In this document: piece by piece, positions 7,371 through 13,780 of the stretch
Position numbering within the stretch: position 1 is the first letter of the stretch
Layout of the letters: the number at the start of each line of letters is the position of its first letter
NCBI GenBank assembly: GCA_964594965.1
Contig: CAZQMX010000010.1
Location: 1 to 18,634, forward strand
Direction of reading: 5' to 3'
DNA length: 18,634 nt
Source: CAZQMX01 sp964594965
Lineage (GTDB): Bacteria > Patescibacteriota > Minisyncoccia > Portnoybacterales > UBA2143
Notes under the pieces: generated by a model
What the model was told of the DNA's origin: nothing
Seen by the model: only the letters and a program-made list of their open reading frames with translations
Databases searched by the model: none
Made by a program: the position numbers and the translations under genes

Positions 7371-9314
7371 TTAGGCGCTTGTAGATGGTTGTTGTTTTGT
7401 TTTTGGCTTCACTTTTCCGAACACTGCTTTACCAGTTTCGCCGGTGATATATTCTTTGATGTCATCACGCAATTCATCCCAAGACTCTTCAATAATTTTT
7501 TCTCTTATCTTGGCATAGGCCTTGTGGTTGGTTTCAGCCATTTTAGATAAATGAGAACCGGTCCATTGACCATTCTCGCCTAACTGTTCTTTTATAGAAT
7601 TTCTGACATTATCATCTTCTAGCGATACGGCTTGAACTTTTTCCATATCGGCTTTTTTCATTTCGGATATAAACTCATTAATCTTTTCGTGGCTTTCAAA
7701 ATCCGGCCTGGCCTTAAGAATATCCCCATGTCGTCCATACTTCCTGGCTAGGCTAAACGCTCTTCTGGTGTCTTTCTCAGAAAAACCCAAAGATTCATTT
7801 GCTTCAAAATCTCCTCTTTCAGCTAAAATTTTACCAATAGCAGCTTTTTCTTGGCTATTAACCATCCTAAATCTTGCCTTTAGATTATCGCTACTCCAGT
7901 TCTTATATTTTTTCTCGGCTTCGGGGTAAGCGGCCCTTTCCTTCCCGCCGACCACGCCTGGAATTCTGGATGCTTGACCCATTAAGTTGCTTACTCCTGT
8001 CCAGCGGCCCCATCTAGATCCTCTCATCCATGTGCTTGCTTTATTCAATCCTTTTTGTATACCATCAGCTGGCTTGGTTGCTAATCTTCGTATTCCCCTC
8101 CCAGTTCCCGTACCCCATTTCTTGCCTAATTCAATTGCACCCCTAGCGCCGTAGACACTCATGGTTTGAGCGACAATTAAAGAGCCAATTAACATACCGC
8201 AGGCCAAGAGAAATTGGACGAAATATGACGGCTCCATAACCTCTGGTATAATTTTTGTCTTGAGAATATCGTCGGTAATAACTGTGCTGACGCCTTCCAC
8301 TATTTTTTCTCCAGCAAACGGTAATTTGCCTTCAATAAACCCTGTCCAGGATTCAATGCTCAGCCAAATAAAGAAAACCGCGGCCGGAGCAAAAAAGACC
8401 CATTTAACAAAATTATTCCACCATTTAGTAAAAAGACCGCTGGTTGTCGGCAGAATCCAAAAAAACCAAGCTAAAGGAACAAGAATAAGTAAAAACCAAA
8501 TAGCCAGGATTCTGACTATCAAAAAGAAAGCCAAAGCGCCAAAAACAAAAGCGGCGATAACAGTGAATATTATTGAAAAAATCAGGGATTTAATAACTTC
8601 CCAATAAGCATCGGAATTTATATTATCCCAGTCTACTTTACTGGTTGTTTTTTCCACACAAGTTTTAAGCAAAGAGGTGCTATCTTTGCATTCCTTCTTC
8701 GTTTTAAAACGTCCTTGGCAGTCCGGGTCTCCAGCTAACCAACAGGATTGCCAATATGAGACTGGTGCATCGGCATTGGTTACTTGAATGCGAGGTAATC
8801 CTATTTGGGTGCTAATATCTTCAAAGAATTTTTCCGGTTCGTCTTCAAGAAAAAAATTAGTCAAAACTCCTGAAAAATCAATAAAAACTCCGGATATGAT
8901 TAAACTAAAGTTAATTAAAAGAGCGACCCCGATTAATTTTGGCAAGAGCGATTTCATGCCATAGCTTTCCAAGCGCAGTATTGTCGCAAAGGCAATCGCT
9001 AAAAGGACCAAAACAAAAAACATATTAACCAGGTCTCTTAGAATCCTCCATCCTTCTTTGACTATCGGAGCGTTTTGAAGGTCAGTATACTTGAGGGCTC
9101 CTTGAGCAAGTCCGGCAAATATGGCAACCAACCAGCCAATTGCTCCTTGAATCATTAAGAGAAGATTTCCAAAGAATGATCCGACAATATCAGAGCCAGG
9201 AATATCTAATGCCCTTGCTTCATTTGCTCCAAAAACAAAAATTCCTAAAGAACTGGTTAATAAAATTAAACCAAAAACAAGAAAATGTTTTTTAAGTTTT
9301 GGGTTTTTTTCCAT
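7371..9314 (-). CDS. VirB6/TrbL-like polytopic membrane protein
   Basis: 647 aa. A signal-like first helix (about 11-30, ending GANEARALD) is followed by hydrophobic segments near 48-72, 95-113, 125-150, 243-270, 268-290, 303-322 and 368-390. After that comes a charged, probably cytoplasmic C-terminal domain of about 250 aa (GKKWGTGTGRGIRRLATKP onward) with no membrane segment. The long loop between segments 4 and 5 carries four cysteines (191, 199, 209, 219) that could form two disulfides outside the membrane. This layout matches VirB6-like channel proteins of type IV secretion systems, which often have extended hydrophilic ends. It sits 19 bp after the large exported-protein gene and 5 bp before the next gene. 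Confidence 0.8.
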   Translation of the reverse strand: MEKNPKLKKHFLVFGLILLTSSLGIFVFGANEARALDIPGSDIVGSFFGNLLLMIQGAIGWLVAIFAGLAQGALKYTDLQNAPIVKEGWRILRDLVNMFFVLVLLAIAFATILRLESYGMKSLLPKLIGVALLINFSLIISGVFIDFSGVLTNFFLEDEPEKFFEDISTQIGLPRIQVTNADAPVSYWQSCWLAGDPDCQGRFKTKKECKDSTSLLKTCVEKTTSKVDWDNINSDAYWEVIKSLIFSIIFTVIAAFVFGALAFFLIVRILAIWFLLILVPLAWFFWILPTTSGLFTKWWNNFVKWVFFAPAAVFFIWLSIESWTGFIEGKLPFAGEKIVEGVSTVITDDILKTKIIPEVMEPSYFVQFLLACGMLIGSLIVAQTMSVYGARGAIELGKKWGTGTGRGIRRLATKPADGIQKGLNKASTWMRGSRWGRWTGVSNLMGQASRIPGVVGGKERAAYPEAEKKYKNWSSDNLKARFRMVNSQEKAAIGKILAERGDFEANESLGFSEKDTRRAFSLARKYGRHGDILKARPDFESHEKINEFISEMKKADMEKVQAVSLEDDNVRNSIKEQLGENGQWTGSHLSKMAETNHKAYAKIREKIIEESWDELRDDIKEYITGETGKAVFGKVKPKTKQQPSTSA

Positions 9315-9333
9315 TTATGAATAAAAAATGTTT

Positions 9334-11298
9334 TTAGTCGGAGCTACTCAAACAATCACTCAGATGAGCGCTAGTGTGAATACGGGTTGATTTAGCGTCG
9401 GATTTTTGGCCATAATAAGTACCTGCTTGAGGGTACTCTTCGCTGATTCCTCGGGCAAATATTAGATTACTTGATTCCTGGACGACCTCCATACTCCCGC
9501 TTTGGGTTTCAGTATTTAATTCTTCAAATGTTTCAATAGTGCCGGGATCAACTCTGACTGCTATTTCTCCTTTTTCAATAGCCAGGGTTTCAGCCGTATC
9601 CATAAGTTGTTCTTTTTCATCCAAAGCCGCCTGTTCTTCGTCGGTTGGCGGTTGAAGAGTATTTTCGTAAAGATCTATGTACTCCTGGGCGGTCTGATAA
9701 TATCCGTTAGTGGCGGCAATAGCGTCAGCAGCGTCGGCGATCCGTTGATTAGTTTCAGCGATATCGTTTTCAAGAGCGGTCAGTTCAGCATTAATTTGAG
9801 GATTATTCTGTTGGTCATAGTAAAGGATACTTGAGGAACTGCCCTGGCTTGAGCCAGCCGAGGTAGTCTCTTTCTTTATAGTAACGCTTCCAATATCAGT
9901 CACGGTGATTTGATAGGTTTCTGTGGTTTTATCATCATTTGTGACAGGGTCAACGCTTGTGACAGTGTCAATCACTTCAGCGGTTGCCCAACTGGGTAGA
10001 GTACAATTCTTGAAAATCTCTACAATAGTATCAAGAATCTCATTTTGAATATCTTCAATGCTTTCCAAGACAACCAGATTTGCCTCTTGTTCCGTGAGAA
10101 GATGGAATTCCAGATTTTCTTTGAGTAACTCCTGCTGTTCTGCCAGAGAAGACGCCTGGTTTTGGCCGTCAATAGCGTCACTTACAGTTGTGTCAACATC
10201 ATCAACATCTCTTCCTTCTGGGAGTGGGGCATCAGGGTCATCTGAACTTGGTCCGAGGCCTTCGACATAATTTAACCCTTCCTGCAGGACCCGGTTAACC
10301 AGGGCGCTGGCAATAGCCGCGATATAGGGCGCGAGATAAGGCCCAAAAGAATCAGCCAGATCCCCTATTTGATTTTCTAAAATAGTTAAATCCTGGGTAA
10401 CAGCCTTAGTAACTACGTCGGAAATAATTGTTCCAGGCGTAGTAGAAATGTCTCTTTCGCAGACAAAGGTTGGATTGGATTCGAGATTATCGCAATCGTC
10501 TTTGCTGGAGCAGGACTCGTTAGTGTCTGTAGTATATCCTCTAACGCATTCTCGCAGCGACCAGAAACCTTTGCCGGCTGCTGCCTCTTGCTCAGCTGCT
10601 TCTTTAGCCGCAGCCTCTCTTTTGAGTTTTTCTTCCCGGGCGATCAAATAGCCGCCATAAAGATTATTCTGTGGTTCGGTTAATTTAATCCATCCCTTCC
10701 AGCTGCCTTTGCTAAAATCGTTGGCAAAATCACCGACGTTATCAACAATATCGGAAATGGTACATCTGACCCGGTCTTCAAATCTGGGCACGTCTAAAAG
10801 CGCAATTCTAATATCAATATCAAACTCTTCACAAAGCCAGCCCATACCTAAATATTTATCAACAAAAGTCCCCCCGGCTTTATCAGCAACATCTCTTAAA
10901 AATCCCCGCCAGTCATTGATGAATCTTGGCTCTCCTCCGCCCTGAATCCATTTGATAATCTCATTTGTTATCATGGATAAAGCTATGCGAAGAGCGACCT
11001 CAAGAGCGGCAATAGCTGACCGTTCAAGTATATCTTCTGATTGTCTCCAGGCATTAACTCTGGCGCTAATCCAGTCTGCCGATGCATGATAGGCCGCAGC
11101 TACTTTTTCCCAGGCCCACTTAAGAAGGTCTTGGATTGTCTGTAGCGGCACGCTGCCCACTTCAATTACTTCTGCTTGCGCTTCCGCCGGTTTTGGATGA
11201 AAAAAGATCCAGCCGCCGCCAAGAGCGAGGACAGTAATGATTAAAATACTGGAAAGACTCTCTTTGAGGGGTTTGTTTTGGTAAAATAGGTAGTACAT
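9334..11298 (-). CDS. large exported protein of the secretion-like operon
   Basis: 654 aa. The signal peptide or anchor is at about 14-33, with a likely cleavage site after PKPAEA (position 40). The mature protein is mostly helical and Ala/Glu-rich, with coiled-coil-like stretches at about 222-242, 385-430 and 535-580. A segment around 120-185 (GGGEPRFINDWRGFLRDVADKAGG, then WLCEEF and RCTISDIV) has the look of a conserved core with two cysteines. A second cluster of four cysteines lies at 251-280, and a Thr-rich strand segment at about 455-500 precedes the last coil. It is translationally coupled to the upstream gene (TAATG overlap). Its place directly before the VirB6-like gene suggests an extracytoplasmic stalk or pilus-associated part, perhaps a functional stand-in for VirB5. 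No named family is recognised. Confidence 0.68.
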   Translation of the reverse strand: MYYLFYQNKPLKESLSSILIITVLALGGGWIFFHPKPAEAQAEVIEVGSVPLQTIQDLLKWAWEKVAAAYHASADWISARVNAWRQSEDILERSAIAALEVALRIALSMITNEIIKWIQGGGEPRFINDWRGFLRDVADKAGGTFVDKYLGMGWLCEEFDIDIRIALLDVPRFEDRVRCTISDIVDNVGDFANDFSKGSWKGWIKLTEPQNNLYGGYLIAREEKLKREAAAKEAAEQEAAAGKGFWSLRECVRGYTTDTNESCSSKDDCDNLESNPTFVCERDISTTPGTIISDVVTKAVTQDLTILENQIGDLADSFGPYLAPYIAAIASALVNRVLQEGLNYVEGLGPSSDDPDAPLPEGRDVDDVDTTVSDAIDGQNQASSLAEQQELLKENLEFHLLTEQEANLVVLESIEDIQNEILDTIVEIFKNCTLPSWATAEVIDTVTSVDPVTNDDKTTETYQITVTDIGSVTIKKETTSAGSSQGSSSSILYYDQQNNPQINAELTALENDIAETNQRIADAADAIAATNGYYQTAQEYIDLYENTLQPPTDEEQAALDEKEQLMDTAETLAIEKGEIAVRVDPGTIETFEELNTETQSGSMEVVQESSNLIFARGISEEYPQAGTYYGQKSDAKSTRIHTSAHLSDCLSSSD

Positions 11299-12275
11299 TA
11301 TTTCAACTGACTGGCTAAATTAAGAAGTATTTGTTTAGTTAGTTCAGAAACTATCTTATATTCTTCAATAGCTAAAACAGTTTTCAAGGGGTCCTGGTCT
11401 ATCTCCCTTATTGCTTTGTAAATATTAGACGTCACCTTAAAAATGCCAATTTGTTTTTTATGAATATCTTTTAAATCAGAAGGGACCGGGATTTGTTTGA
11501 GATTTTCTGCTATGCCGTTGTATGATTCAATGTATTTGTCTATTTTCCCGAAATTTCTTGTTTGGATTGCTTCAAGGAATATTTCTGCCTCCATTTGAGA
11601 TTGAGATTGATCAAGAGAGACTTTTTCTTCCCATTTGCTTATGATCTGAACAATTTCTCTGGCATAATTTTCAATAGCAATCTGGCTGTTATCAGGGGAG
11701 ATAATAATTTCATTATCAGAAATATCAGGCAGAGAAAATTCATTTAAGGCGCTGGTAATAGTTTGTTTAATGGCATCATTAACAACCTGATTGGAAGTTT
11801 CGATAGATGAAGGATTAAGGACACTTGAAATATTGCCCATTTTTCCTTCAATCATTTGCTGGCTAATATTCTTAGCCATGGCCTGGGTTAGATTTTTAGG
11901 CAGTCCTCTTTCCTGGGCGCCTTCCAATTCATCGCCCGGAGCCGACCTAGTTGGATCGTATCCGGAAGCAACTTCTTCTCCATCAAGATAACCGTCTTTA
12001 TCAGTATCGGGCTTGCAGGCATCGGTCTTGTAAACCGCTTCCTGCCAATCCATTAGTCCATCATTATCGCTATCCTTGTTTTTATCATTGGGGTTTGGTT
12101 GACATCCTTTAACTGACTGGCCGTCTTTTTCAAGGATTTGGGAGAGTTGCTGGCTAATTGAAGCAGTGCTAAAACCGCTTTCCAATACCAAACAGCCACC
12201 AATAGATATTCCTACTAGCAACAGTAAAATAACCACAACCACATTTCTTTTTTTAGTCGATTTTTGTGGTTTCAT
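11298..12275 (-). CDS. TSP3-repeat (calcium-binding-loop) surface protein, first gene of the operon
   Basis: 325 aa. A basic N-terminus (KPQKSTKKR) and a hydrophobic stretch lead to ISIGGC, a plausible lipobox with Cys28. Two thrombospondin type-3-like Ca2+ loops follow: DSDNDGLMDWQE (68-79) and DTDKDGYLDGEE (90-101), each with the D-x-D-x-D-G-x-x-D-x-x-E spacing, and two nearby cysteines (58, 87). From about residue 120 on the protein is helical without further motifs. Such modules are common in CPR exported proteins. It opens the secretion-like operon; the stop codon shares its last A with the ATG of the next gene. A lipid- or membrane-anchored outer part of the apparatus is likely. Its promoter is not evident: only a weak TTGCAG..TAAGAA pair lies just upstream. 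Confidence 0.72.
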   Translation of the reverse strand: MKPQKSTKKRNVVVVILLLLVGISIGGCLVLESGFSTASISQQLSQILEKDGQSVKGCQPNPNDKNKDSDNDGLMDWQEAVYKTDACKPDTDKDGYLDGEEVASGYDPTRSAPGDELEGAQERGLPKNLTQAMAKNISQQMIEGKMGNISSVLNPSSIETSNQVVNDAIKQTITSALNEFSLPDISDNEIIISPDNSQIAIENYAREIVQIISKWEEKVSLDQSQSQMEAEIFLEAIQTRNFGKIDKYIESYNGIAENLKQIPVPSDLKDIHKKQIGIFKVTSNIYKAIREIDQDPLKTVLAIEEYKIVSELTKQILLNLASQLK

Positions 12276-12300
12276 CGGAAAAGGTTCTTATCCAATAACC

Positions 12301-12416
12301 TTTCTACTGCAATTCCCATATTCTGGCTGCGGCTTTGTAAAAATTTCTCAACATAGAGTCTATGTTTTCAAAATTTCTACTTCACCTCGCACAGAATCTG
12401 AAAATTTCGTAACGAA
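12301..12416. repeat. large imperfect palindrome in the 332-bp gap 12276-12607
   Basis: The sequence is symmetric around G12358. The innermost arms AACATAGA / TCTATGTT are perfect, the next block (GTAAAAATTT against AAAATTTCTAC) pairs with few mismatches, and ATTCTG at 12320-12325 faces CAGAAT at 12392-12397. Outside that the arms still match loosely to the ends, giving arms of about 57 nt with about two thirds pairing. There is no T-run as in an intrinsic terminator. It lies between the divergent secretion operon and the lipoprotein promoter, and may be a palindromic repeat element, a structured leader or an operator. The rest of the gap holds only the promoter at 12497-12525. Confidence 0.7.
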
Positions 12417-12496
12417 CATTATTGGACAAGAATCTTTTATATTATACAACATTTTCACTTCTTTCCCAAACAATAACCCGACCCTTATCCACACTC

Positions 12497-12525
12497 TTGA
12501 CTTTTTAATTAAAATAGTGTATTAT
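12497..12525 (+). promoter_or_regulatory. sigma70-type promoter for the small lipoprotein gene
   Basis: TTGACT and TATTAT are separated by exactly 17 bp, five of six consensus bases in each box. The start of transcription is expected near 12532, giving a leader of about 75 nt before the ATG at 12608. This and the promoter of tRNA-Pro are the best promoters in the window. Confidence 0.75.
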
Positions 12526-12607
12526 TCAAGTATAGTTTCTTTGAAAATTAGATTAAAAATCTCGGATATATACAGAAATTAACCTTTAACGAAAGAGAGG
12601 ATGAGAG

Positions 12608-12943
12608 ATGAAAGCAAACCTAAAATTATTTTTCTGCTGGGCGGTTTTTTTCGCCCTTGTGGAGATTCTGCTTGGTGGTTGTGCCGGTTCTTCCAAAAGG
12701 ATAAGGACGATAACTATTCCAGCTGACGGAGTTGCGGTTTTAAGCACTATTCCATCTCCCCGAGCGGGTCTTGTAATTCCGATTAATAAAAATGAGGGCG
12801 CTTGGGCAAACTGTATTCTCTATGAAGGCGGACGGTCGCAGGATGATATCATCGGGATTGGTTCTAATGGTAATCCTATTCTGAATGATGAGCCGTTACT
12901 AAAATTTGAAGTTGGCTCAGCCGTGACGGGGGAAGTTAAATAG
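12608..12943 (+). CDS. predicted small lipoprotein, probably 3'-truncated
   Basis: 111 aa with a type II signal peptide: a short basic start, hydrophobic FFCWAVFFALVEILL, and lipobox LGGC with Cys25. The mature part (about 86 aa) is strand-rich, with no family I recognise. A purine-rich GAGAGG lies 7 nt before the ATG and a very good promoter upstream. The gene points opposite to all neighbours and its last 124 bp are antisense to the open frame of the broken rsmA. The stop TAG at 12941-12943 lies within sequence that on the other strand encodes the conserved YY of rsmA, so the present C-terminus (about GEVK) was supplied by rsmA DNA and the original end is probably lost. A recent join or an assembly chimera would both fit. 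Confidence 0.6.
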   Translation: MKANLKLFFCWAVFFALVEILLGGCAGSSKRIRTITIPADGVAVLSTIPSPRAGLVIPINKNEGAWANCILYEGGRSQDDIIGIGSNGNPILNDEPLLKFEVGSAVTGEVK

Positions 12944-13293
12944 TAGGGAATATTTGAAATAATCTTGTAATTTGAAGGAAGTTTTAATTCTTTTTTTAAA
13001 ACATCTCCCTGAATAATCTCTATGTTTTTAAAATCTTTTAAATTTTCTTTTAAGGGTTCAATCAATTGCTTATCTTTTTCTATGGTAATAACTTTTCTCG
13101 CCTCTTGGGCGAGTTTTTTAGTTAAATTGCCCAATCCAGCCCCAATTTCTAGGATAATATCATTTTTAGAAATATGAGCTGTCTGAATAATCTTATCTAA
13201 TATATTTTTATCAATCAAAAAACTCTGCCCCAATCTCTTGTTTGGTGCGATTCCATGTTTGTCTAAAACTCCTTTTATTTCTTTTTTCGTCAT
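12820..13293 (-). pseudogene. rsmA: rsmA (KsgA 16S rRNA dimethyladenosine transferase), truncated
   Basis: The first ~123 codons are clearly RsmA, which dimethylates two adenines near the 3' end of 16S rRNA: MTKKEIKGVLDKHGIAPNKRLGQSFL, the SAM-binding motif EIGAGLGNLT, the acidic TIEKD, GDVL, and the catalytic-site motif NIPYYLTSPV. Homology stops at Val132 of the longest frame (position about 12925). The following 34 residues up to the TGA-type stop are antisense to the lipoprotein gene and do not resemble RsmA. Full-length proteins are about 260-280 aa, so the rest of the SAM domain and the whole C-terminal helical domain are missing and occur nowhere else in the window. ATG 13293 is preferred over the TTG at 13320, which lies in a heptad repeat. 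The product is almost certainly inactive as RsmA. Confidence 0.85.
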
Positions 13294-13310
13294 AGACTTG
13301 GCGAAATAAT

Positions 13311-13371
13311 CAAAAACCAAGAAACAATAATCAAAAAAACTTCAATAATCAATAACCAAATAATCAATTCC
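13311..13371. repeat. heptad-phased repeat tract (CAA every 7 bp), left of the four-helix-bundle gene
   Basis: Units read CAAAAAC, CAAGAAA, CAATAAT, an 11-bp unit, CAATAAT, CAATAAC, an 8-bp unit and CAATTCC. CAA recurs at 7 bp with occasional insertions. The stop codon of the four-helix-bundle gene (13364-13366) lies inside it, as does the TTG that would extend rsmA. It is in inverted orientation to the tract at 13721-13780. Confidence 0.8.
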
Positions 13372-13762
13372 TTGGCCGCGTTTTTTCTATAATAGAAGAA
13401 AGTATGAACTTTAATTCATAAGTTTCCTTGATGAGATCTTGCATGCGAGATTTAAAACCAGGATTTGCTTCTGCTATTAATTCAAGCCAATGTATTGCTT
13501 CCTTTGATTCTTTTCTGGCGATGCGTAATCTGTAAAGAAAGTCTTTTTTACCCAGAGAGTCATTGGCTTCGCGGTAATTGGCGCCTATAGACCCTGCTGA
13601 CCCTGTCGCTTGACCAGTAAGGCGGTTATTTATGGGGTTCCTTGGCAGAGATTTGCATAAACGAATTACTCTTTTAGCAAATTCCGTGGTTCTTTCTTCT
13701 AAATCAAAAGGATGTATTTTTTTATTGGTTTTTGATGTTTGGTTATTATTTGATGATTGCAT
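13364..13762 (-). CDS. four-helix-bundle protein (S23/IVP family)
   Basis: 132 aa. The core matches the four-helix-bundle family first known from proteins encoded in 23S rRNA intervening sequences: FAKRVIRLCKSLPRNPINNRLTGQ, then the signature SAGSIGANYREA, a second long helix RLRIARKESKEAIHWLELI, and a last helix ETYELKFILSSIIEK. Family members are small, often pentameric or nucleic-acid-associated, and of poorly known function; some serve as accessory proteins of diversity-generating retroelements, but no reverse transcriptase is seen here. The start codon and the first ~13 Asn/Gln/Ser-rich codons, and the stop codon, lie in heptad repeat tracts, so the gene appears to be bracketed by inverted repeats. 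It sits 17 bp after uvrD. Confidence 0.88.
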   Translation of the reverse strand: MQSSNNNQTSKTNKKIHPFDLEERTTEFAKRVIRLCKSLPRNPINNRLTGQATGSAGSIGANYREANDSLGKKDFLYRLRIARKESKEAIHWLELIAEANPGFKSRMQDLIKETYELKFILSSIIEKTRPRN

Positions 13763-13780
13763 CTTGATTATTGGTTATTT
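13721..13780. repeat. heptad-phased repeat tract (TTG every 7 bp), right of the four-helix-bundle gene
   Basis: On the minus strand the units read CAATAAT, CAAGATG, CAATCAT, an 11-bp unit, CAAACAT, CAAAAAC and CAATAAA. The ATG of the four-helix-bundle gene falls in CAAGATG. With the tract at 13311-13371 it forms an inverted pair around the gene. Confidence 0.8.

Noticed and set aside
8260..8607. 115-codon + strand frame inside the VirB6-like gene
   Set aside because: It is a Lys/Ile-rich antisense shadow of membrane helices, without ribosome site or homology that I can recognise.
12166..12582. 138-codon + strand open frame over the start of the TSP3 gene and the intergenic palindrome
   Set aside because: It is antisense to the TSP3 gene, has no ribosome site, and its product is a low-complexity read-through of the palindrome; it ends just before the true lipoprotein gene.
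13311..13371. Possible CRISPR array in the repetitive tracts
   Set aside because: The units are 7 bp with no spacers of constant length, and no cas gene is present.
13364..13762. Diversity-generating retroelement accessory (Avd) reading of the four-helix-bundle gene
   Set aside because: There is no reverse transcriptase, template repeat or variable repeat in the window.
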